From the NCBI GenBank assembly GCA_021203745.1, contig JAJQAP010000057.1:1-5152 (forward strand): DNA of 5,152 bases. Direction: 5' to 3'. The translations under genes were made by a program, and so were the position numbers. The stretch is from Coprobacillus sp. Lineage in GTDB: Bacteria; Bacillota_I; Bacilli_A; RFN20; CAG-826. This document shows, piece by piece, positions 1 to 3,857 of the stretch. The notes beneath the pieces are model-generated. The model made no database searches. It was not told where the DNA came from and worked only from the letters and a program-made list of their open reading frames with translations. Numbering within the stretch: the stretch's first letter is position 1; every line of letters starts with the position of its first letter.

Positions 1-1
1 T

Positions 2-78
2 CGGGACGTAGCACAGTTTGGTAGTGCGCTTGATTCGGGTTCAAGAGGTCATGAGTTCAAATCTCGTCGTCCCGACCA
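2..78 (+). tRNA. tRNA-Pro, anticodon CGG
   Basis: A complete cloverleaf can be folded by eye. The acceptor stem is CGGGACG/CGTCCCG, the D stem GCAC/GTGC, the anticodon stem CTTGA/TCAAG around loop TTCGGGT, and the T arm ATGAG-TTCAAAT-CTCGT. Discriminator A and an encoded CCA end follow. The anticodon occupies 36-38 and reads CGG, so it decodes the proline codon CCG. The loop matches the usual bacterial proline tRNA loop. No promoter is visible because the gene begins at the window edge, so it may be the last member of a tRNA cluster. A hairpin terminator follows within about 10 nt. Confidence 0.97.
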
Positions 79-83
79 TGTAT

Positions 84-110
84 AAAAAAAGAGTCTTTAA
101 GACTCTTTTA
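84..110. terminator. Bidirectional intrinsic terminator between tRNA-Pro and the MgtC-like gene
   Basis: GAGTC (91-95) and GACTC (101-105) form a stem around a 5-nt loop, and flanking A and T runs extend it to about nine pairs. On the minus strand the stem is followed by seven T residues, so it is a good rho-independent terminator for the MgtC-like gene, whose stop codon is about 20 nt away. On the plus strand the tail is TTTTAATATT, weaker but plausible for tRNA-Pro. Confidence 0.85.
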
Positions 111-128
111 ATATTACCTTGAATTTTT

Positions 129-890
129 TTATGTTTTAGATCTTGTGATATCTAGTGGTTTGACGTTTTCTTTAAAGTCTTCCATAAACTTATCGATATC
201 TTCACTGTGTTTTGCGGACACCACTACATGAGTTCTAATGACTTTTTTACCTTTTGATTCAGAGAAGTTAGAATCGATATCTCTATAAGAGATATGATAC
301 TTATCAAGGTAGACGAGTAAATCACTTAGCACTGTGGAATCAATGTCGGAGAGTATCACAATATGGGTTCCTCTTCTTCCTATCCAGCGGTCCACTCTAC
401 CAAAAGCAATTAAGACCACAATAGAGAGGAGTGTCGTTATCGCTCCTACCACAAAGAAGCCCGCTCCACAGCATAGCCCTATTGCGGTAACGAGCCAAAT
501 AGTTGCAGATGTTGTAAGTCCTCTTACTGAAGACCCGTTTTTAATAATACAACCCGCCCCGATAAAGCCTGCTCCAGTTACACCAGCAGAAGCAAGTCTC
601 ATTGGATCTCTTGAAGCGCTTCCTGGGATACCATAGATTGATAAGACCATGATAAGAGCGGTAGCAAGAGCAATTAATACATGGGTTCTAAATCCTGCCG
701 CATGTCCATTGATTTCTCTTTGGAGTCCGATGATGCCACCAAAAATAGTGGCGAGTAATAACGATAATACTATAAGTATTAAGTTTCCCCACCAACCTAA
801 ACCATTAAAGAAGTTGACAATAATTGTGTCAATTCCTTCAGGGGTAGAAAAAGCACCGGATTCTTCTGCAAAAATGGTTAAATTAAGCAT
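129..890 (-). CDS. MgtC/SapB-family integral membrane protein
   Basis: The 253-residue product has the conserved MgtC/SapB core. A first helix (about 35-55) runs into GLQRE (55-59) and GFRTH (66-70), then helix 2 (70-87). DPMRLASAGVTGAGFIGAG follows (95-113), matching the family's DPxRxAAxxxxGxGFxGAG signature, then VRGLTTSATIW (122-132) and a final helix near 146-164. The soluble C-terminus (about 165-253) fits the ACT-like domain found in longer MgtC members. In Salmonella and Mycobacterium, MgtC is a virulence and low-Mg2+ factor that inhibits F-type ATP synthase. Most homologues have no assigned role, so function here is open. The start is fixed by lack of an internal Met before residue 81 and by a consensus promoter just upstream. 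There is no Shine-Dalgarno, and the transcript is probably leaderless. The gene stands alone, convergent to tRNA-Pro and divergent from the acyltransferase operon. Confidence 0.93.
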   Translation of the reverse strand: MLNLTIFAEESGAFSTPEGIDTIIVNFFNGLGWWGNLILIVLSLLLATIFGGIIGLQREINGHAAGFRTHVLIALATALIMVLSIYGIPGSASRDPMRLASAGVTGAGFIGAGCIIKNGSSVRGLTTSATIWLVTAIGLCCGAGFFVVGAITTLLSIVVLIAFGRVDRWIGRRGTHIVILSDIDSTVLSDLLVYLDKYHISYRDIDSNFSESKGKKVIRTHVVVSAKHSEDIDKFMEDFKENVKPLDITRSKT

Positions 891-896
891 ACTTGT

Positions 897-924
897 ATTT
901 TAGCACCGCTTTATTTTAAGTCAA
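897..924 (-). promoter_or_regulatory. Sigma-70/SigA-type promoter of the MgtC-like gene
   Basis: Read on the minus strand, -35 is TTGACT (919-924), the spacer is 16 bp, and -10 is TAAAAT (897-902). Each hexamer differs from consensus at one base. Only six bases separate the -10 from the ATG. A normal start site about 7 nt after the -10 therefore falls on the start codon itself, predicting a leaderless mRNA. Confidence 0.82.
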
Positions 925-934
925 CACTTAAAAT
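913..934. promoter_or_regulatory. Perfect inverted repeat over the -35 box, putative operator
   Basis: ATTTTAAGT (913-921), a 4-nt gap CAAC, and ACTTAAAAT (926-934) form a perfect 9+9 bp inverted repeat. It contains the whole -35 hexamer of the MgtC-like gene. The position and symmetry are those of a repressor operator for a dimeric regulator. It is not followed by a T run in a way that would suit a terminator. The cognate regulator cannot be named from the sequence. The site could also influence the divergent operon, whose start codon is about 70 bp away. Confidence 0.6.
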
Positions 935-961
935 AGGGTAAAACCCTTGGTAAATAAAATA

Positions 962-990
962 TTTATTTAGAAATATTTTTGTATTATATT
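962..990 (+). promoter_or_regulatory. Tentative promoter of the acyltransferase/ligase operon
   Basis: The -10 candidates are TATATT (985-990) or the overlapping TATTAT (982-987). The best -35 for the first is the poor TTTATT (962-967), at 17 bp. The start site would lie near 994-997, giving a leader of only about 8-11 nt. The region is so AT-rich that several alternatives fit. That a promoter exists here is likely from gene layout, but its exact boxes are uncertain. Confidence 0.4.
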
Positions 991-1004
991 ATTTAGAGTG
1001 TCTT

Positions 1005-1769
1005 ATGGCAGAAGCAGTAATTGAACCAAACCAATCCTTAAAACGAGAAAAAGCCTTTGACAGAAGAGTTCATGAGATCGATTTTGTCAGAGGTATTTGT
1101 ATTTTACTCGTCGTTTTTGATCACCTCATGTTCTGTTTTATGGAATACGAGAATAATGCTTTCTGTCAGATGTATTGGGACTCCACCTTTAGAAGGGTCT
1201 TTAGAGAGTTTGTCCTCTTTGCCTTCTGTTTCTGCTCTGGAGTTAGTTGTGGGTTTTCACGTAATAACTGGAGAAGAGCCTGTGAACTCATCGGCGTGGC
1301 CGCGGCTGTCCTCGTTGTTATGGGTATAGTTAACGCCATGGGAACCTTTGGATTTACCAGAATTGACTTTAACGTTATTGGAGTGTTAGGGTTTTCCACC
1401 CTGATCTATGCTTTCTTTGAAAAGAAGTCGTGGAAGTCTGTCCTTGCCATGATGCTTATCTTACTCCTTTGTTGGTGTTATGTTATCCCAATACTCTATA
1501 ATGAGTTCTATAACGGAAGCATGTCTTCCCTTCCTTATATCCCCTTTTTCTGGCAAAACAGAAGTTATGCCGATTATATGCCGATGTTCCCATATTGTGT
1601 TTGGTTTTTTGTCGGTGCGGTCTTTATGAGATTCTTCTATAAAGAAAAGAAATCACTCTTTAAACATAAGTGGAACTGGGAAAGGCCAATATGCTTTGTA
1701 GGAAGACACACCATCTGGATCTATCTTATCCATCAAGTCGTGTTCGTTCCATTCTTTATGATTTTCTAG
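1005..1769 (+). CDS. DUF1624/HGSNAT-like membrane acyltransferase
   Basis: This 254-residue polytopic membrane protein has the hallmarks of the bacterial DUF1624 (heparan-alpha-glucosaminide N-acetyltransferase catalytic domain) family. HEIDFVRG (23-30) leads into the first helix, with a conserved-type His in FDH (38-40). About seven hydrophobic segments follow, near 28-48, 67-85, 92-112, 123-138, 144-163, 190-212 and 231-253. The C-terminal GRHTIWIYLIHQ (233-244) is the family's closing motif, also seen in related acyltransferase-3 proteins. In the eukaryotic relative, acetyl groups from cytosolic acetyl-CoA are moved across a membrane onto glucosamine. By analogy this protein may acylate an envelope sugar, but substrate and acyl donor are unknown. 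Length is near normal for the family. The start has only a weak ribosome-site candidate (AGAG at 995-998). The acyl-CoA ligase gene follows after 9 nt, suggesting joint action. Confidence 0.85.
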   Translation: MAEAVIEPNQSLKREKAFDRRVHEIDFVRGICILLVVFDHLMFCFMEYENNAFCQMYWDSTFRRVFREFVLFAFCFCSGVSCGFSRNNWRRACELIGVAAAVLVVMGIVNAMGTFGFTRIDFNVIGVLGFSTLIYAFFEKKSWKSVLAMMLILLLCWCYVIPILYNEFYNGSMSSLPYIPFFWQNRSYADYMPMFPYCVWFFVGAVFMRFFYKEKKSLFKHKWNWERPICFVGRHTIWIYLIHQVVFVPFFMIF

Positions 1770-1772
1770 GAG
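1768..1772 (+). promoter_or_regulatory. Ribosome binding site of the ligase gene, overlapping the upstream stop
   Basis: AGGAG begins inside the TAG stop of the acyltransferase gene and lies 6 nt before the ligase ATG. This supports the chosen start and translational coupling of the two genes. It also shows that this genome uses Shine-Dalgarno sites for internal operon genes, in contrast to the two leaderless-looking starts elsewhere in the window. Confidence 0.85.
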
Positions 1773-1778
1773 TTAAAT

Positions 1779-3437
1779 ATGTTTGAAGATATGAGTATGT
1801 ATGAAGCCTTTAAATGGGGATACCATCATAACCCTAAAGAGGCAGCAATTACCTATGAAGGGAGAAATATCTCTTTTACTAAGCTTCACTCCTTAATTAA
1901 TAAATACGCGGCAATATTAAAAAATGAACTAGGCATTAAAAAAGGTGATGTTGTTTTAATGGCTATCCCTAATATCCCTCAAGAGATTATCTTTCTATAC
2001 GCTGTTAATAAGATAGGAGCAATTGCTAACCTCGTTCATCCCTCCACCCCATATAACCAACTAAAAGGAATAATCGAAAAAACAGAAGTCAAGATAGCGA
2101 TTCTCTTTGAACAAAGTGTCGCTAAAGAAGCAGATAAGTTTAAAGAGATTAAAGATATGATTTATATCGTTCAAGCGGAAGATTTCCTTGGACCTATTAA
2201 GAAATTCTTCTATCACACCTTTATGAATAGAAAGGTGAGAAAGAAGTTAGTTAAGTCAAAAGACTTTGAAGGATTTAAGTTTGTTAAAGACTTAAAAACA
2301 AAAGTCCCATATTGTGAGACTGAAACTGGATTATGTCATGAATGCGCTTGTATATTACATAGTGGCTCTACAACTGGAGATCCTAAGATTATCTTAATGT
2401 CAAATGATAACCTTAACTTTATGGCCAGCCATGCCTCAGAGTTCCTTGGCGTAGATCTTGCTAATACTAAACACTATGGAATGCTCTCTGTTTTACCAGG
2501 TTTCCATTCCTTTGGACTTTTATGGACTATACACGCCCCTCTAAGTTGGGGATTTGCCTCAATTCAAGTTCCTGACTTCACTCCAAAAAATGTTGTTAAA
2601 GCAATTAAGCATTATCCCACCCTTGCTTTTACTGGCGTGCCTAATATGTATATTAAGTGCTTAAACTATAAACCATTTAGAAAATGTAAAGCGTTGAAAT
2701 ACTGCTATACTGCTTGGTGCGGTGGAGATGTTATAAACCCAGAAATTGAACAAGATTTTAATGACGTTCTCGCAAAAAACGGTTCTAAAGGTGGAAAAAT
2801 CTTTGAAGGATATGGACTAACAGAAACCTGTGCAGCGGTTGTGGTTAACACCCATGATCATTACTGTCCAGGATCAATAGGATATCCCGCAAGCGAAGTA
2901 GAAACAAAGGTTGTGGATGAAGATCGTAATGTTGTGCCTTATGGAGAGATAGGAGAACTTGCTATCCGCTCTCGAGGTAATATGATAGGCTACTACAAAG
3001 ACGAAAAAGCCACAAAAGAGACTGTGGATGAAGAAGGGTGGCTCTATACAGGAGACCTAGTTACCCAAAACGAAGAAGGATACATCTTCTTTAAGCAAAG
3101 AAAGAAGAGAGTGGTAAAAGTTTCTGGTGTTATGGTTTTCCCAAGTGAAGTAGAAAAATATATAGAAACAATTCCAGGAGTTAAAGAAGCTTGTGCGGTT
3201 TCCGTTCCCTTCGCTAAAACTGGATCCGCTTTAAAAGTATTTGTTAACGCAAAATACACAGATGCTGATAAAATGAAAGAGACCATTATGGAAGGTTGTC
3301 GTAATAACCTCATTAAATGGGCGGTTCCTGTGGAGATTGAATTTAGAAAGAATATGCCTCATACGATGATAGGCAAAATTGATTTCAAGATCCTGCAACA
3401 GGAAGAAGATAAAAAGTATGGTGTGAAAACACTTTAA
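1779..3437 (+). CDS. Acyl-CoA synthetase-like AMP-forming ligase (ANL superfamily)
   Basis: The 552-residue protein contains the full ANL motif series. These are the P-loop SGSTTGDPK (195-203), HSFG in motif A4 (243-246), EGYGLTET (343-350), WLYTGDL with the ribose-binding Asp (421-427), the hinge-region RKKR...VSG (441-450), FPSEVE (454-459), and MIGKIDFK with the catalytic Lys 533. It should activate a carboxylic acid with ATP to an acyl-adenylate, then pass it to CoA or another thiol in the cytosol. Overall it resembles fatty-acyl-CoA synthetases, and length is typical. The acid cannot be deduced. No carrier-protein domain is fused. It is translationally coupled to the membrane acyltransferase upstream, so it probably supplies that enzyme's acyl donor (inference). 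A D-alanine or amino-acid activating role, as in DltA, is a less likely alternative. No terminator separates it from the following tRNA genes. Confidence 0.93.
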   Translation: MFEDMSMYEAFKWGYHHNPKEAAITYEGRNISFTKLHSLINKYAAILKNELGIKKGDVVLMAIPNIPQEIIFLYAVNKIGAIANLVHPSTPYNQLKGIIEKTEVKIAILFEQSVAKEADKFKEIKDMIYIVQAEDFLGPIKKFFYHTFMNRKVRKKLVKSKDFEGFKFVKDLKTKVPYCETETGLCHECACILHSGSTTGDPKIILMSNDNLNFMASHASEFLGVDLANTKHYGMLSVLPGFHSFGLLWTIHAPLSWGFASIQVPDFTPKNVVKAIKHYPTLAFTGVPNMYIKCLNYKPFRKCKALKYCYTAWCGGDVINPEIEQDFNDVLAKNGSKGGKIFEGYGLTETCAAVVVNTHDHYCPGSIGYPASEVETKVVDEDRNVVPYGEIGELAIRSRGNMIGYYKDEKATKETVDEEGWLYTGDLVTQNEEGYIFFKQRKKRVVKVSGVMVFPSEVEKYIETIPGVKEACAVSVPFAKTGSALKVFVNAKYTDADKMKETIMEGCRNNLIKWAVPVEIEFRKNMPHTMIGKIDFKILQQEEDKKYGVKTL

Positions 3438-3445
3438 GACCATCT

Positions 3446-3534
3446 GTGGTCATGGCGAAAATGGCAAACGCGCTAGCCTCAGGAGCTAGTGGATATCCTT
3501 ATCCTTAGAAGTTCGAATCTTCTTGGCCACACCA
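3446..3534 (+). tRNA. tRNA-Leu, anticodon CAG
   Basis: This is a class II tRNA. The acceptor stem is GTGGTCA/TGGCCAC with one T-G pair, and the D stem is GCG/CGC. The anticodon stem CTAGC/GCTAG surrounds loop CTCAGGA, with anticodon CAG at 3480-3482. A long variable arm follows (around GGATA/TATCC), then T arm AGAAG-TTCGAAT-CTTCT, discriminator A and encoded CCA. The long variable arm and discriminator A fit leucine, and it decodes CUG. It starts 8 nt after the stop of the ligase gene with no convincing promoter between. It is therefore probably processed from the ligase transcript or driven from within that gene. Confidence 0.96.
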
Positions 3535-3537
3535 TTT

Positions 3538-3624
3538 GCCCGAGTGGTGAAATTGGTAGACACGCATGACTCAAAATCATGTGCCAGTAGTGGCATGTCG
3601 GTTCGAGTCCGACCCCGGGCACCA
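3538..3624 (+). tRNA. tRNA-Leu, anticodon CAA
   Basis: This second class II leucine tRNA lies 3 nt after the first, so both must be cut from one precursor. The anticodon stem is CATGA/TCATG around loop CTCAAAA, with anticodon CAA at 3572-3574, decoding UUG. The variable arm is long (GTGCC...GGCAT region) and the T arm is GTCGG-TTCGAGT-CCGAC. The acceptor stem GCCCGAG/CCCGGGC pairs except for an A-C mismatch at position 6-67 (3543 with 3615). Discriminator A and CCA are encoded. The mismatch should be tolerated but is unusual. Confidence 0.95.
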
Positions 3625-3635
3625 TTAAATAGAAT

Positions 3636-3664
3636 AAAGTCATCATTAATTTGATGATTTTTTT
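3636..3664 (+). terminator. Intrinsic terminator after the tRNA-Leu pair
   Basis: TCATCA (3640-3645) and TGATGA (3652-3657) form a stem with loop TTAATT, extended outward by G-T and A-T pairs, and it runs directly into seven T residues. It should end the tRNA transcript, and with it the possible acyltransferase-ligase-tRNA read-through unit. It also insulates the NAD synthetase gene, which therefore needs its own promoter. Confidence 0.88.
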
Positions 3665-3685
3665 ATTTTATCTAAAATAAATACT

Positions 3686-3713
3686 TTGCTTTTTACACAA
3701 TAATGTACATAAT
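3686..3713 (+). promoter_or_regulatory. nadE: Likely promoter of the Phd-NAD synthetase gene
   Basis: CATAAT (3708-3713) differs from the -10 consensus at one base and sits exactly six bases before the ATG. This is the same geometry as the MgtC-like gene. A weak -35, TTGCTT (3686-3691), lies 16 bp upstream. A weak -35 is common where a regulator controls the promoter. An alternative pairing, TTTACA (3692-3697) with TATGTT (3714-3719), would start transcription inside the reading frame and is less attractive. No Shine-Dalgarno precedes the ATG. Confidence 0.55.
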
Positions 3714-3718
3714 TATGT
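3703..3718. promoter_or_regulatory. Overlapping palindromes with TGTACA core, putative Phd/YefM-type operator
   Basis: ATGTACAT (3703-3710) is a perfect palindrome holding the hexamer TGTACA, which is the known core of the E. coli YefM operator repeats. ACATAATTATGT (3707-3718) is a second perfect palindrome sharing four bases with it. Together they cover the proposed -10 box and end one base before the start codon. Since the gene downstream begins with a Phd/YefM DNA-binding domain, autorepression by its own product is the natural inference. Confidence 0.6.
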
Positions 3719-3719
3719 T

Positions 3720-3857
3720 ATGAGCAAAATTATCCCAATTAAAGATTTACGTGATACAAATAAAATTAGTGAGATTTGTCACTCTCAAGATGAACCTTTA
3801 TTTATCACAAAGAATGGTTATTCAGATCTTGTCGTGATGTCTAATGATTTTTATGAA
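3720..3857 (+). other. Phd/YefM DNA-binding domain within the NadE fusion
   Basis: The first 46 residues follow the Phd/YefM pattern: strand IIPIKDLR, two helices through KISEICHSQDEP, then the hairpin LFITKNGYSDLVVMS ending in DFYE. The ITKNG...VVMS..YE signature is characteristic. Arg11 corresponds to Arg10 of E. coli YefM, and Lys31 to the basic residue after IT (Arg31), both in the DNA-contact face of that protein. Normally about 40 further residues wrap the toxin. Here they are replaced by a roughly 30-residue linker into NadE, so DNA binding and dimerisation may survive while toxin neutralisation probably does not. Confidence 0.88.

Noticed and set aside
935..947. AGGGT-AAA-ACCCT small inverted repeat beside the palindrome in the divergent intergenic region.
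   Set aside because: Five-base arms and a 3-nt gap are not distinctive, and it touches neither promoter box convincingly.
957..978. Two copies of AAATATTT 14 nt apart upstream of the acyltransferase gene.
   Set aside because: Both are short AT-only palindromes in a very AT-rich promoter region, so chance or UP-element-like composition explains them.
3421..3435. GTGT-GAAA-ACAC mini-hairpin followed by TTT at the end of the ligase gene.
   Set aside because: A 4-bp stem and three T residues are too weak for termination, and the stretch is coding.
3044..3443. Antisense reading frames of 89 and 70 codons opposite the 3' end of the ligase gene.
   Set aside because: The ligase frame carries the conserved C-terminal ANL motifs here, and the antisense products show no recognisable domain or initiation signals.
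3438..3451. GACCA-TCTG-TGGTC hairpin joining the tRNA-Leu(CAG) leader to its own acceptor strand.
   Set aside because: Five pairs of a short leader with the acceptor sequence are easily outcompeted by the 7-bp acceptor stem. There is no T run, so it is not a terminator, and no evidence of a switch.
3625..3719. Search for a small toxin gene (RelE, YoeB or Doc type) next to the Phd domain.
   Set aside because: The 95-nt gap holds only the tRNA terminator and a promoter, and downstream the frame is NadE to the window edge. No toxin is encoded in the visible sequence on either strand.
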